Source of the DNA: Vibrio sp. RE88
Lineage (GTDB): Bacteria; Pseudomonadota; Gammaproteobacteria; Enterobacterales; Vibrionaceae
Direction of reading: 5' to 3'
DNA length: 64,000 bases
NCBI RefSeq assembly: GCF_013113835.1
Contig: NZ_VTYQ01000012.1
Location: 29,388 to 93,387 of the forward strand
Below, piece by piece: positions 32,969 to 42,528 of the stretch. Each line of letters begins with the position of its first letter. The stretch's first letter is position 1. The notes beneath the pieces were generated by a model, which searched no databases, was not told the origin of the DNA, and saw nothing but the letters and a program-made list of their open reading frames with translations. The translations under genes were made by a program, and so were the position numbers.

Positions 32969-34693
32969 ATGATTTCAGGCATCCTAGCATCTCCAGGTAT
33001 TGCTATTGGTAAAGCACTACTCCTTCAAGAAGATGAAATTGTCCTAAACACTCACTCAATTACTGATGCTCAAGTAGACGCAGAAGTAGCTCGCTTTTTT
33101 GACGCACGTAACAAATCAGCAGCTCAGCTTGAAACGATCAAGCAGAAAGCCCTTGAAACATTCGGTGAAGAGAAAGAAGCGATCTTTGAAGGTCACATCA
33201 TGCTTCTTGAAGATGAAGAGCTAGAAGAAGAAATCCTAGCACTGATCAAAAACGACAAGATGCACGCCGATAACGCGATTCACACGGTTATCGAAGAACA
33301 AGCGACCGCGCTTGAATCTCTAGACGACGAATATCTAAAGGAACGTGCAACGGATATCCGTGATATCGGTACACGTTTTGTTAAAAATGCTCTTGGCATC
33401 AATATCGTTTCACTTAGCGATATCAACGAAGAAGTAATTCTGGTCGCTTACGACCTCACACCATCAGAAACAGCGCAAATCAACCTAGACTATGTTCTTG
33501 GTTTTGCTTGTGACATCGGCGGTCGTACTTCTCATACTTCAATCATGGCACGCTCGCTTGAGCTTCCGGCTATCGTTGGTACTAACGACATCACTAAGCA
33601 AGTTAAGAACGGCGACATGCTAATTCTTGATGCGATGAACAACAAAATCGTTATCAACCCATCAGACGCTGAACTAGAAGAAGCAAAAGCGGTGAAAGCT
33701 GCATTCCTTGCTGAAAAAGAAGAGCTAGCCAAGCTAAAAGATCTCCACGCAGAGACCACTGACGGTCACCGTGTAGAAGTGTGCGGTAACATTGGTACAG
33801 TTAAAGACTGTGATGGCATCATCCGTAATGGCGGTGAAGGTGTTGGTCTGTACCGTACTGAATTCCTATTCATGGACCGTGATGCACTTCCTACTGAGGA
33901 AGAGCAGTACCAAGCGTACAAAGACGTTGCAGAGGCAATGAACGGTGAGTCGGTAATTATCCGCACTATGGATATCGGTGGTGATAAAGATCTTCCATAC
34001 ATGGATCTACCACAAGAGATGAACCCATTCCTAGGCTGGCGCGCAGTTCGTATCAGCTTGGATCGTCGTGAAATCCTACGTGACCAGCTACGCGGCATCC
34101 TACGTGCTTCTGCACACGGAAAACTGCGTATTATGTTCCCAATGATCATCTCTGTAGAAGAAATCCGTGAACTGAAGAAAGCGATCGAAGAGTACAAAGC
34201 AGAACTTCGTGCGGAAGGTCTAGCATTCGACGAAAACATCGAAATCGGTGTAATGGTGGAGACTCCAGCAGCCGCTGCTATCGCGCACCACCTAGCGAAA
34301 GAAGTCGCATTCTTCTCTATCGGTACTAACGATCTTACTCAGTACACGCTAGCAGTAGACCGTGGTAACGAGATGATCTCACACCTATACAACCCACTGT
34401 CTCCAGCTGTACTGACCGTAATCAAACAAGTGATTGATGCTTCTCACGCTGAAGGTAAGTGGACTGGTATGTGTGGTGAGCTTGCTGGCGATGAGCGTGC
34501 AACACTTCTACTTCTAGGTATGGGTCTGGATGAGTTCTCTATGAGCGGCATCTCTATTCCTAAAGTGAAGAAAGTGATTCGTAACTCGAACTTTGCAGAA
34601 GTAAAAGCAATGGCGGAAGAAGCACTTTCTCTACCAACAGCGGCAGAAATTGAAGCCGTTGTAGAAAAATTCATCGCAGAGAAAACTCAATAA
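32969..34693 (+). CDS. ptsI: PTS Enzyme I
   Basis: Phosphoenolpyruvate-protein phosphotransferase that starts the PTS phosphorelay; 574 residues. The N-terminal HPr-binding helices and swivel domain carry the active His in GGRTSHTSIMAR (about residue 190). The C-terminal TIM-barrel PEP site shows YRTEFLFMDR, the MVETPAAA block and the GMCGELAGD motif with its catalytic Cys. Cytosolic dimer. The ribosome-binding site is AAGGT. Confidence 0.98.
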   Translation: MISGILASPGIAIGKALLLQEDEIVLNTHSITDAQVDAEVARFFDARNKSAAQLETIKQKALETFGEEKEAIFEGHIMLLEDEELEEEILALIKNDKMHADNAIHTVIEEQATALESLDDEYLKERATDIRDIGTRFVKNALGINIVSLSDINEEVILVAYDLTPSETAQINLDYVLGFACDIGGRTSHTSIMARSLELPAIVGTNDITKQVKNGDMLILDAMNNKIVINPSDAELEEAKAVKAAFLAEKEELAKLKDLHAETTDGHRVEVCGNIGTVKDCDGIIRNGGEGVGLYRTEFLFMDRDALPTEEEQYQAYKDVAEAMNGESVIIRTMDIGGDKDLPYMDLPQEMNPFLGWRAVRISLDRREILRDQLRGILRASAHGKLRIMFPMIISVEEIRELKKAIEEYKAELRAEGLAFDENIEIGVMVETPAAAAIAHHLAKEVAFFSIGTNDLTQYTLAVDRGNEMISHLYNPLSPAVLTVIKQVIDASHAEGKWTGMCGELAGDERATLLLLGMGLDEFSMSGISIPKVKKVIRNSNFAEVKAMAEEALSLPTAAEIEAVVEKFIAEKTQ

Positions 34694-34708
34694 TTGACTG
34701 ATACCATT

Positions 34709-34761
34709 AAGATAGACGGCTAAAAATAGTCGTCTATCTTGTGAGATTGGTATACTATAAT
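34709..34761 (+). promoter_or_regulatory. ptsI-crr hairpin and extended -10 promoter
   Basis: A perfect 10-bp hairpin (34709-34718 with 34731-34740) follows ptsI without a T tract. Just after it, TGGTATACT (34748-34756) forms an extended -10 element, overlapping a TATAAT (34756-34761). A separate crr promoter here would match the known internal crr promoters of enteric bacteria. Confidence 0.4.
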
Positions 34762-34798
34762 TCGACAGAATTAAATAAAACGTTAGGAGCATGACACA

Positions 34799-35308
34799 AT
34801 GGGTCTGTTTGACAAACTTAAGAAGCTAGTATCTGACGACAGTGCTGACGCAGGTGCAATTGAAATCATCGCGCCTCTGTCTGGTGAAATCGTAAACATC
34901 GAAGATGTGCCAGATGTCGTTTTCGCTGAGAAAATCGTTGGTGACGGTATTGCTATCAAACCTGCTGGCAGCAAAATGGTAGCTCCTGTAAACGGTACAA
35001 TCGGTAAGATCTTTGAAACTAACCACGCATTCTCAATTGAGTCTGACGACGGTGTAGAGCTATTCGTTCACTTCGGTATCGACACTGTTGAACTAAAAGG
35101 CGAAGGCTTCAAGCGTATTGCAGAAGAAGGTCAAACAGTTAAAGCTGGCGACACTATTATCGAGTTCGATCTAGCGCTTCTAGAAGAGAAAGCAAAATCA
35201 ACTCTAACGCCTGTCGTTATCTCTAACATGGACGAAATCAAAGAACTGAACAAACTATCTGGTTCAGTATCTGTGGGTGAAACACCAGTCCTACGCGTAA
35301 CTAAGTAA
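34799..35308 (+). CDS. crr: PTS glucose-specific EIIA
   Basis: A 169-residue cytosolic EIIA-Glc. The two active-site His occur in HAFSIESDDG and VHFGIDTVEL (about 76 and 91). It carries phosphate to sugar EIIB domains. In its free form it inhibits non-PTS transporters, and phosphorylated it activates adenylate cyclase, so it links sugar supply to CRP. An amphipathic N-terminus (GLFDKLKKLV) is present. Confidence 0.98.
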   Translation: MGLFDKLKKLVSDDSADAGAIEIIAPLSGEIVNIEDVPDVVFAEKIVGDGIAIKPAGSKMVAPVNGTIGKIFETNHAFSIESDDGVELFVHFGIDTVELKGEGFKRIAEEGQTVKAGDTIIEFDLALLEEKAKSTLTPVVISNMDEIKELNKLSGSVSVGETPVLRVTK

Positions 35309-35327
35309 TTTTTACTTAGCCAAATAC

Positions 35328-35358
35328 CAAAAAACGCAGCGACTCAGCTGCGTTTTTT
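35328..35358. terminator. bidirectional terminator (crr / ubiF)
   Basis: A 10-bp hairpin (35331-35340 with 35347-35356) with A and T runs on either side lies between convergent genes. Confidence 0.92.
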
Positions 35359-35375
35359 ATTGCCTCTCTCTTGGG

Positions 35376-36530
35376 TTATTTTAGCCCCAACGCATATTTC
35401 AACACCTGACTTTTTAACGGACCAGCATTCTCAGCCACTTTCAATGCCGCGTTGCGGACAAATTTCAGTGGAGCCAGATCGTTACTAAAACTCTTGTAGA
35501 AAAAATCCATTCCCGATTGCATAAGAAGGTTATCAGGGCGGCGTTTGCGTTCGTAGAGCTTGAGCGCTTCCTGCGAAAAATGCGTTTTTCCATCCGTCAC
35601 TTCAAGTAGCGCTTCCACATCTTTAAAGCCAATATTCACCCCCTGCCCTGCCAGCGGGTTTATAGTATGCGCCGAATCGCCGGCAAGCACACAACCAAGC
35701 GCTGAATAGGACTGCGCGTGTCGTCGGGTTAGAGGAAATGAGCCAGCTTGAAGCACTTTAATATCGCCTAATTCGGCAGGGAAATGACTCAGAACTTCTT
35801 GCCTTAGCTGCTCATTGGTCATAGAGCACAGCTGTTTGATTCGCTGAGGAGAATCGTACCAGACCAATGCTCCCTGATTACCACATAACGGAAGAAACGA
35901 ACGCGGTCCTGATGGTGTAAATTGCTGCCAAGTAATGTCTTGCTGTGGAAGTTCAGTCTCCACATTGATCAACATGCAATGTTGGCGATAATCCCATGCC
36001 GTCACGCCAATCCCAGCCAGAGCTCTAACCTGAGAATTTGCTCCATCAGCCCCCACAACTAGGTCAGCCTGAAAGGACTGACCGGAACTTAAGCTTACAG
36101 AGCAAGGTTGACCAAACTCAATATGCTCTAATCGGTCTGGGCAGCAAAGTGTGATATTAGAATAACGTTCAAATTCCCCCCACAGCCCCAACTGAATCAG
36201 GCGGTTTTCGACAATGTAGCCAAGTCTATCCATATTTAGCGCATCAGCATGAAAACGGGTTCTGCATTCTGGATGTTCCCAAGTTTCAAGCCTGCGATAA
36301 GGACAAACTCGCATCTTTGATGTTGCCTGCCATGCACCCAGATCTTCCAATATCGAGACAGAATGCTCTGAGATCGCCGAAACTCGAATATCCATCGGCT
36401 GCTCTGCTGAAAACGGCTGAGGAGCCGCACCTTCTACGACAACAACGGTTCTGCCTTGCTTGGCGAAACCGATCGCAATCGCCGCACCAACCATACCGCC
36501 ACCGATAACGGCAACATCATATCTGGTCAT
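35376..36530 (-). CDS. ubiF: ubiquinone-biosynthesis FAD hydroxylase
   Basis: A 384-residue flavoprotein monooxygenase of the UbiH/UbiF/UbiI family. The dinucleotide-binding GGGMVGAAIA is at residues 10-19, the DG motif is VVGADGANSQVR (about 157-168), and the second FAD motif is LAGDSAHTINPLAGQGVNIG (about 283-302). Position between crr and miaB matches ubiF in V. cholerae and E. coli; UbiF hydroxylates C6 of the demethoxyubiquinone ring. Distinguishing it from UbiH/UbiI by sequence alone is less secure than by context. Confidence 0.88.
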   Translation of the reverse strand: MTRYDVAVIGGGMVGAAIAIGFAKQGRTVVVVEGAAPQPFSAEQPMDIRVSAISEHSVSILEDLGAWQATSKMRVCPYRRLETWEHPECRTRFHADALNMDRLGYIVENRLIQLGLWGEFERYSNITLCCPDRLEHIEFGQPCSVSLSSGQSFQADLVVGADGANSQVRALAGIGVTAWDYRQHCMLINVETELPQQDITWQQFTPSGPRSFLPLCGNQGALVWYDSPQRIKQLCSMTNEQLRQEVLSHFPAELGDIKVLQAGSFPLTRRHAQSYSALGCVLAGDSAHTINPLAGQGVNIGFKDVEALLEVTDGKTHFSQEALKLYERKRRPDNLLMQSGMDFFYKSFSNDLAPLKFVRNAALKVAENAGPLKSQVLKYALGLK

Positions 36531-36818
36531 AATTTGTACTTTATTTGTTGATTATCTGGCTGATTTTCATTGTACTTTTTCATTACTAAAATGTAACTAA
36601 AAACCTCAACACAGATAAGGGCAAATCCCTTGCATTACATAGGATTTAACTGAATGTGTGACAGCACTAGTCAGTAGGTTTTTAAAGCAGTACAATACGC
36701 CGCTTACCGCCGAGAGGGCGGCTAAAATATAGTCAACCACATGAGATATGCAGCGTTGGCACTGTTCCACACTGGGCGATTTGCTCCCTTAATTTAAACT
36801 AACGATCGAGCGAACAAC
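36531..36818. other. ubiF-miaB divergent intergenic region
   Basis: No gene is seen. E. coli has a tRNA cluster at this position; none is present here. A short GC-rich hairpin (CCGCC / GGCGG, about 36707-36721) lies in the miaB leader. The miaB ribosome-binding site is weak (GAGCG). Confidence 0.4.
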
Positions 36819-38243
36819 ATGAGTAAAAAACTGCTAATTAAAACCTGGGGCTGCCAGATGAACGAATACGATTCGTCTAAAATGGCCGATCTACTGAATG
36901 CTGCTAACGGCTATGAGCTGACAGAAGAACCAGAAGAAGCAGACGTACTACTACTGAATACCTGTTCTATCCGCGAAAAAGCACAAGAAAAGGTATTCCA
37001 CCAGCTAGGTCGTTGGAAAACCCTCAAAGACAAAAAAGAAGGCGTTGTCATTGGCGTGGGAGGCTGTGTAGCCACTCAGGAAGGTGACCACATTCGCGAG
37101 CGTGCGCCGTTCGTTGACGTTATCTTTGGCCCTCAAACATTGCACCGTCTGCCTGAAATGATCAAGCAATCACAAAGTAATGAAGCGCCTGTCATGGATA
37201 TCTCTTTCCCTGAGATCGAGAAATTCGACCGTCTACCAGAACCTCGTGCAGAAGGCGCAACCGCGTTTGTTTCCATCATGGAAGGTTGTTCGAAGTACTG
37301 TACCTACTGTGTTGTTCCGTACACGCGTGGTGAAGAAGTCAGCCGCCCGATGGATGACGTTCTGTTCGAAATTGCGCAGCTAGCAGAGCAAGGTGTTCGT
37401 GAAGTAAACCTTCTCGGCCAGAACGTGAACGCATACCGTGGTCCAACACACGAAGGTGATATCTGTAGCTTTGCTGAGCTACTTCGCCTTGTCGCTTCGA
37501 TTGATGGTATCGACCGTATTCGTTTCACCACCAGTCACCCACTTGAGTTCACCGATGACATTATTGCCGTTTACGAAGACACGCCTGAGCTGGTGAGCTT
37601 CCTGCACCTACCAGTGCAAAGTGGCAGTGACCGCATCCTAACGATGATGAAGCGCCCACACACTGGTATCGAATACAAGTCGATTATCCGTAAACTGCGT
37701 AAAGCGCGTCCTGATATCCAAATCAGCTCTGACTTTATCGTCGGTTTCCCGGGTGAATCCGATATGGACCACCAAGCAACAATGAAGCTGATCAAAGATG
37801 TCGATTTCGACATGAGCTTCAGCTTTATCTTCTCTCCGCGCCCAGGTACACCAGCTGCCGATTACCCATGTGATCTGTCAGAGCAGACCAAGAAAGAGCG
37901 CCTGTACGAACTTCAGCAAACAGTGAATGCGCAAGCGATGCGTTTCTCTCGTCTAATGCTGGGTACAGAACAACGCGTTTTGGTTGAAGGTCCTTCGAAA
38001 AAGAATCTAATGGAGCTTCGCGCACGTACTGAGAACAACCGTGTTGTGAACTTCGAAGGTAATGCTGAGCTCATCGGGCAATTTGTCGATGTAAAAATTA
38101 CTGACGTTTTCGCGAACTCATTACGTGGTGAAATTGTACGTACAGAAAAAGACATGGATCTGCGTACCGTGATTTCGCCAACTCAGATGATGGCAAAAAC
38201 AAAACGCGAAGATGAGCTAGGTGTAGCAACCTTTACGCCTTAA
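36819..38243 (+). CDS. miaB: tRNA methylthiotransferase
   Basis: Radical-SAM enzyme that adds a methylthio group to i6A37 of tRNAs reading UNN codons; 474 residues. The N-terminal MTTase domain holds three Cys (C12, then C49 and C83 regions) for one iron-sulfur cluster. The radical-SAM motif is CSKYCTYC (about 157-164), and a TRAM domain (about 380-442) closes the protein. It heads the miaB-ybeZ-ybeY-ybeX-lnt group seen in many gamma-proteobacteria. Confidence 0.97.
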   Translation: MSKKLLIKTWGCQMNEYDSSKMADLLNAANGYELTEEPEEADVLLLNTCSIREKAQEKVFHQLGRWKTLKDKKEGVVIGVGGCVATQEGDHIRERAPFVDVIFGPQTLHRLPEMIKQSQSNEAPVMDISFPEIEKFDRLPEPRAEGATAFVSIMEGCSKYCTYCVVPYTRGEEVSRPMDDVLFEIAQLAEQGVREVNLLGQNVNAYRGPTHEGDICSFAELLRLVASIDGIDRIRFTTSHPLEFTDDIIAVYEDTPELVSFLHLPVQSGSDRILTMMKRPHTGIEYKSIIRKLRKARPDIQISSDFIVGFPGESDMDHQATMKLIKDVDFDMSFSFIFSPRPGTPAADYPCDLSEQTKKERLYELQQTVNAQAMRFSRLMLGTEQRVLVEGPSKKNLMELRARTENNRVVNFEGNAELIGQFVDVKITDVFANSLRGEIVRTEKDMDLRTVISPTQMMAKTKREDELGVATFTP

Positions 38244-38351
38244 GCTTGAAAATACCTGTCTGAGTGACCATCTTAGATATAGGTATATAAAGCCATTGGA
38301 AGCCCGGTCTAAATCGGGCTTCTGGGAAATGGCCAATAATGAGAGGCAACT

Positions 38352-39449
38352 TTGAGCAATAAAATTGTGACTCTAGAGATTGATCTAGAACCTTCTGACA
38401 ACCGCCGCCTAGCGAGTCTGTGCGGTCCTTTCGATGACAACATCAAACACTTAGAACGCCGTTTAGGTGTCGAAATCAGCTACCGAGGCAACTTCTTTAC
38501 CATCGTTGGTAAACCTCATACCTCAGCGGCTGCGCTGGAAATCATCAAAACCCTTTACGTCAATACTGCGCCTGTTCGCGGCAATATTCCAGATATTGAA
38601 CCAGAAGAGATTCATCTGGCGATCAAAGAGACCGGCGTACTTGAACAAGACACTGAGTCCAATCTTGAGCACGGTAAAGAAGTCTTCATCAAGACCAAGA
38701 AGGGCGTGATTAAACCACGTACACCGAATCAAGCTCAGTATCTGGTCAATATGGTCACGCATGACATCTCTTTCGGTATTGGCCCAGCCGGTACAGGTAA
38801 GACGTACCTTGCCGTTGCTGCAGCCGTAGATGCTCTAGAGCGTCAAGAGATTCGTCGTATTCTACTAACACGTCCTGCTGTTGAAGCGGGCGAAAAGCTG
38901 GGCTTTCTCCCAGGTGACCTAAGCCAAAAAGTCGACCCGTATCTACGTCCACTCTACGACGCGCTTTTCGAGATGCTTGGCTTTGAAAAAGTCGAAAAAC
39001 TGATTGAGCGTAACGTCATTGAAGTAGCACCGCTAGCTTATATGCGTGGTCGTACACTGAATGACGCTTTTATCATTCTCGATGAAAGTCAGAACACCAC
39101 TGTAGAGCAGATGAAGATGTTCCTGACTCGTATCGGTTTTAACTCCCGCGCAGTCATCACTGGTGACGTTACTCAGATTGATTTACCGCGCGGCGCAAAA
39201 TCAGGCCTTCGCCATGCGATTGAAGTGCTTAATGAAGTGGATGAAATCAGCTTTAACTTCTTCCAGTCTGACGACGTCGTTCGACACCCAGTGGTTGCAC
39301 GTATCGTCAATGCCTATGAGAAGTGGGAAGCGCAAGATCAAAAAGAGCGTAAAGAGTACGAGAAGCGCCGTCGTGAAGAGCGCGAAGCAAAACTTCAGGA
39401 AGCGCCAGCGACTCAACCTACTGTGACTCCGGAGACGAAACCGTCATGA
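38352..39449 (+). CDS. ybeZ: PhoH-family ATPase YbeZ
   Basis: A 365-residue cytosolic NTPase. The P-loop is GPAGTGKTYLA (about 142-152) and the Walker B is FIILDESQN. An N-terminal KH-like region fits RNA binding, and the C-terminus is a charged Lys/Glu/Arg tail (about 320-355). It pairs with the RNase YbeY in rRNA maturation. The start is TTG at 38352, five bases after GAGAGG. Its stop overlaps ybeY by four bases. Confidence 0.94.
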   Translation: MSNKIVTLEIDLEPSDNRRLASLCGPFDDNIKHLERRLGVEISYRGNFFTIVGKPHTSAAALEIIKTLYVNTAPVRGNIPDIEPEEIHLAIKETGVLEQDTESNLEHGKEVFIKTKKGVIKPRTPNQAQYLVNMVTHDISFGIGPAGTGKTYLAVAAAVDALERQEIRRILLTRPAVEAGEKLGFLPGDLSQKVDPYLRPLYDALFEMLGFEKVEKLIERNVIEVAPLAYMRGRTLNDAFIILDESQNTTVEQMKMFLTRIGFNSRAVITGDVTQIDLPRGAKSGLRHAIEVLNEVDEISFNFFQSDDVVRHPVVARIVNAYEKWEAQDQKERKEYEKRRREEREAKLQEAPATQPTVTPETKPS

Positions 39450-39916
39450 GCATCGAACTAGATCTTCAATTAGCAGTCGAAGATGAAAAAGGCTTACCAA
39501 GCTTTGAAGATGTTCATCTCTGGTTAAGTTCTGCTGTAGCAAAGTTTCAGCCTCAAGCCGAAGTTACTGTTCGTATCGTCGATGAGCAAGAAAGCCACCA
39601 GCTTAACCATGACTATCGCGGCAAGGACAAACCAACCAATGTGTTGTCTTTTCCTTTCGAAGCACCTCCGGGTATTGAAATGAATTTGCTGGGTGATCTG
39701 ATCATTTGTAAACAGGTGGTTGAGCAAGAAGCCGATCAGCAATCTAAGCCATTGATGGCACACTGGGCGCATATGGTTGTACATGGTAGCCTGCATCTGC
39801 TAGGTTATGATCATATCGAGGATGACGAAGCCGAAGAGATGGAGTCCCTCGAAACAGAAATCATGCTGGGTATGGGGTTTGAAGACCCATACATAGCTGA
39901 AAAAGAGTCACCTTAG
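39446..39916 (+). CDS. ybeY: endoribonuclease YbeY
   Basis: A 156-residue metal-dependent endoribonuclease for 16S rRNA 3'-end maturation and ribosome quality control. The zinc site is the HGSLHLLGYDH motif (about 114-124). It is translationally coupled to ybeZ (ATGA overlap) and followed 100 bases later by ybeX. Confidence 0.97.
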   Translation: MSIELDLQLAVEDEKGLPSFEDVHLWLSSAVAKFQPQAEVTVRIVDEQESHQLNHDYRGKDKPTNVLSFPFEAPPGIEMNLLGDLIICKQVVEQEADQQSKPLMAHWAHMVVHGSLHLLGYDHIEDDEAEEMESLETEIMLGMGFEDPYIAEKESP

Positions 39917-40016
39917 GGTCACTCGCATGTGAGGGTTTGAGAGTTCATTATTTACCTCTCTCATGCCCTCAACGTGAGCTATCACACTTCTGATAGCGTT
40001 ACTTAATTGAGAAACA

Positions 40017-40916
40017 ATGAACGAAGACAATTCGCCCTCTTCTCTAGAAGGTAAAAAAGAAAAATCTGAAGGTCCGAGTAGAAAGTCCTTCTTCGGACGC
40101 CTAGGTCAACTATTTCAAGGCGAACCTAAAGATCGCCAGGAGCTTGTGGAAGTATTCCGCGACTCAGAAGAAAATGACCTGATTGACCATGACACCCGAG
40201 ACATGCTTGAAGGCGTTATGGAAATCGCAGAAATGCGCGTGCGCGATATTATGATCCCACGTTCACAAATGGTTACCGTTGACCGTAGCGACGATTTAGA
40301 CGCATTGGTTAACCTTATCACTGACGCTCAGCACTCTCGCTACCCAGTCATCAGTGAAGATAAAGACCATGTTGAAGGCATCCTGTTAGCGAAGGACTTA
40401 CTTAAATATTTAGGCTCAGGCAGTGCGCCATTTGATATCGAACAGGTGATCCGCCCAGCGGTCGTTGTTCCTGAAAGTAAGCGAGTAGATCGCTTATTAA
40501 AAGAGTTCCGTGAGGAACGTTATCACATGTCCATTGTCGTAGATGAGTTCGGTGGAGTTTCTGGTCTTGTGACAATCGAGGATATTCTCGAAGAAATCGT
40601 TGGAGAAATCGAAGATGAATTCGACGATGAAGAAGAACTGGATATTCGTAAACTCAGCAAACACACCTATGCAGTAAAAGCCCTAACGACAATTGAAGAA
40701 TTCAATGACACCTTCAACACCGCATTCAGTGATGAAGAAGTCGACACAGTTGGTGGCATGGTAATGACAGCTTTCGGTCATCTTCCTTCACGCGGTGAAG
40801 TGGTTGAACTGGAGAATTATAGCTTTAAGGTTACCTCTGCGGACAATCGTCGCGTGTTACAGCTTCAAGTAACCATCCCCGACGAAGAGCCTCTTCCGGA
40901 ACCAGCCGAAGAGTAA
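40017..40916 (+). CDS. ybeX: CorC/YbeX CBS-domain protein
   Basis: A 299-residue protein with no membrane segments, two CBS motifs (about 68-190) and a C-terminal CorC_HlyC domain (about 205-290). The acidic stretch EDEFDDEEELD links them. It is often annotated as a Mg/Co efflux protein (CorC), and in E. coli it affects ribosome metabolism with YbeY. Part of the ybeZ-ybeY-ybeX-lnt group. Confidence 0.93.
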   Translation: MNEDNSPSSLEGKKEKSEGPSRKSFFGRLGQLFQGEPKDRQELVEVFRDSEENDLIDHDTRDMLEGVMEIAEMRVRDIMIPRSQMVTVDRSDDLDALVNLITDAQHSRYPVISEDKDHVEGILLAKDLLKYLGSGSAPFDIEQVIRPAVVVPESKRVDRLLKEFREERYHMSIVVDEFGGVSGLVTIEDILEEIVGEIEDEFDDEEELDIRKLSKHTYAVKALTTIEEFNDTFNTAFSDEEVDTVGGMVMTAFGHLPSRGEVVELENYSFKVTSADNRRVLQLQVTIPDEEPLPEPAEE

Positions 40917-40954
40917 CGCTAATTTCCCGAACTGGGATACTCAGAAGTATAACG

Positions 40955-42463
40955 ATGATAAAAACACTTTTTCATCGCCTAAAACGGCCGCTTGCGGCCG
41001 TTTTTGTTGGCGCCCTCACTACCTTCGCATTTGCTCCGTTTCAGCTCTGGCCTTTGGCGATCCTTAGCCCACTGCTATTGTTGGCCTTAATTCATCAACA
41101 AAGTGCAAAGCGTGCTTTATGGATTGGCTACGCGTGGGGAATTGGTCAATTTGCAACTGGGATCAGTTGGGTACACATCAGCATTGACAATTTTGGTGGT
41201 ATGCCGAAAATCGCCAGCGTTTTTCTCATGGCGCTACTGGTGGGTTATCTTGCAATTTATTCTGCGCTGTTTGCTTGGAGCCTTAATCGTTACTTTCCAC
41301 ACGGCAACCGCACGCGTTTTCTGCTTGCCGCTCCAGCGATTTGGCTGATTTGTGACTGGCTGCGCGGTTGGGTCATGACAGGGTTCCCATGGCTATGGCT
41401 TGGTTACAGCCAAATAGACAGCCCCCTAGCGAATTTTGCCCCGATTGGTGGCGTTGAACTACTGACTCTGCTGCTGATAATCAGTGCTGGCAGTATCATC
41501 TATGCATTTAGCCAGCGACAGTGGCTTCACCTTCTCATCCCTGCCGTTATTTTTTCTACCGGTTATGGGCTTAAGTCCGCCAATTGGGTAACAGTAGACC
41601 CAGATAGCACCACCAAAATAGCCCTAATTCAGGGTAACGTCGATCAGGCAAAGAAATGGTTACCACAAGAGCGCTGGCCAACCATCATGCAATACACTGA
41701 TCTGACGCGCGAAAACTGGGATGCTGACATCATCATATGGCCAGAAGCCGCCATCCCAGCGTTTGAGTTTGAAATCTCTTCCTATCTGAGTAACCTAGAC
41801 TCTGCAGCTAAAATGAACAATAGTGCCGTCATAACAGGTGTGGTTAATCAAGGAGAAGACCGTCAGTTTTACAACAGTATTCTTACTGTCGGCAAAACAC
41901 CTTATGGTGATTACAGCTTTGATATGAGCGAGCGCTACCACAAGCATCACCTATTGCCTTTCGGCGAGTTTGTGCCTTTTGAGGATATTCTAAGACCATT
42001 AGCGCCATTTTTTAATCTGCCTATGTCCTCGTTTAGTCGTGGCGACTTTATACAGCCTAATATTGAGGCTAACGGTAAGCAGATGGCACCAGCACTGTGT
42101 TATGAAATTATTTTCAACGAGCAAGTACGTGAAAATGTCACAGATGACACCGACTTCATCCTTACTCTGTCTAACGATGCTTGGTTTGGTAAATCAATCG
42201 GCCCACTACAACATATGGAAATTGCTCGAATGCGAGCACTTGAGTTGGGTAAACCCGTCATTCGCTCGACTAATAATGGCGTCACCGCGGTGACCGATTA
42301 CAAGGGCAACATCACCGCGCAGATCCCTCAATTTGAAACAGAGGTATTGCGCGCAGAGATCACCTCCACCCAAGGGAAGACTCCCTATCGAGAGTTCGGT
42401 ACTTGGCCACTCTACATCTGGGTACTACTGAGTTTGATTACCGGTTGGCGCTTGAGGAAGTAA
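40955..42463 (+). CDS. lnt: apolipoprotein N-acyltransferase
   Basis: Inner-membrane enzyme that adds the third acyl chain to lipoproteins; 502 residues. Six or more N-terminal membrane helices (about 10-205) precede a periplasmic nitrilase-like domain. That domain carries the catalytic Glu in WPEAAIPAF, the Lys after the loop and the nucleophile Cys in LCYEIIF (about 386). A last helix is at the C-terminus. The lipoproteins in this window (LptE, RlpA and the two unknowns) would be its substrates. Confidence 0.96.
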   Translation: MIKTLFHRLKRPLAAVFVGALTTFAFAPFQLWPLAILSPLLLLALIHQQSAKRALWIGYAWGIGQFATGISWVHISIDNFGGMPKIASVFLMALLVGYLAIYSALFAWSLNRYFPHGNRTRFLLAAPAIWLICDWLRGWVMTGFPWLWLGYSQIDSPLANFAPIGGVELLTLLLIISAGSIIYAFSQRQWLHLLIPAVIFSTGYGLKSANWVTVDPDSTTKIALIQGNVDQAKKWLPQERWPTIMQYTDLTRENWDADIIIWPEAAIPAFEFEISSYLSNLDSAAKMNNSAVITGVVNQGEDRQFYNSILTVGKTPYGDYSFDMSERYHKHHLLPFGEFVPFEDILRPLAPFFNLPMSSFSRGDFIQPNIEANGKQMAPALCYEIIFNEQVRENVTDDTDFILTLSNDAWFGKSIGPLQHMEIARMRALELGKPVIRSTNNGVTAVTDYKGNITAQIPQFETEVLRAEITSTQGKTPYREFGTWPLYIWVLLSLITGWRLRK

Positions 42464-42478
42464 GAGTAGACTAATCAC

Positions 42479-42507
42479 GGGGGTGACGTGCAAACGTCAC
42501 CCTTTTT
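42479..42507 (+). terminator. lnt terminator
   Basis: A perfect 9-bp hairpin (42481-42489 with 42494-42502) followed by T5, in a convergent gap with ybeL. Confidence 0.9.
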
Positions 42508-42528
42508 GTCAGTAGTAGGAACACTTCC

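Noticed and set aside
33766..34239. 157-residue minus-strand frame inside ptsI
   Set aside because: Ser/Arg-rich antisense of the conserved Enzyme I barrel; a composition effect, not a gene.
36531..36818. tRNA cluster between ubiF and miaB
   Set aside because: E. coli has one here, but no acceptor stem/CCA or T-loop pattern is present.
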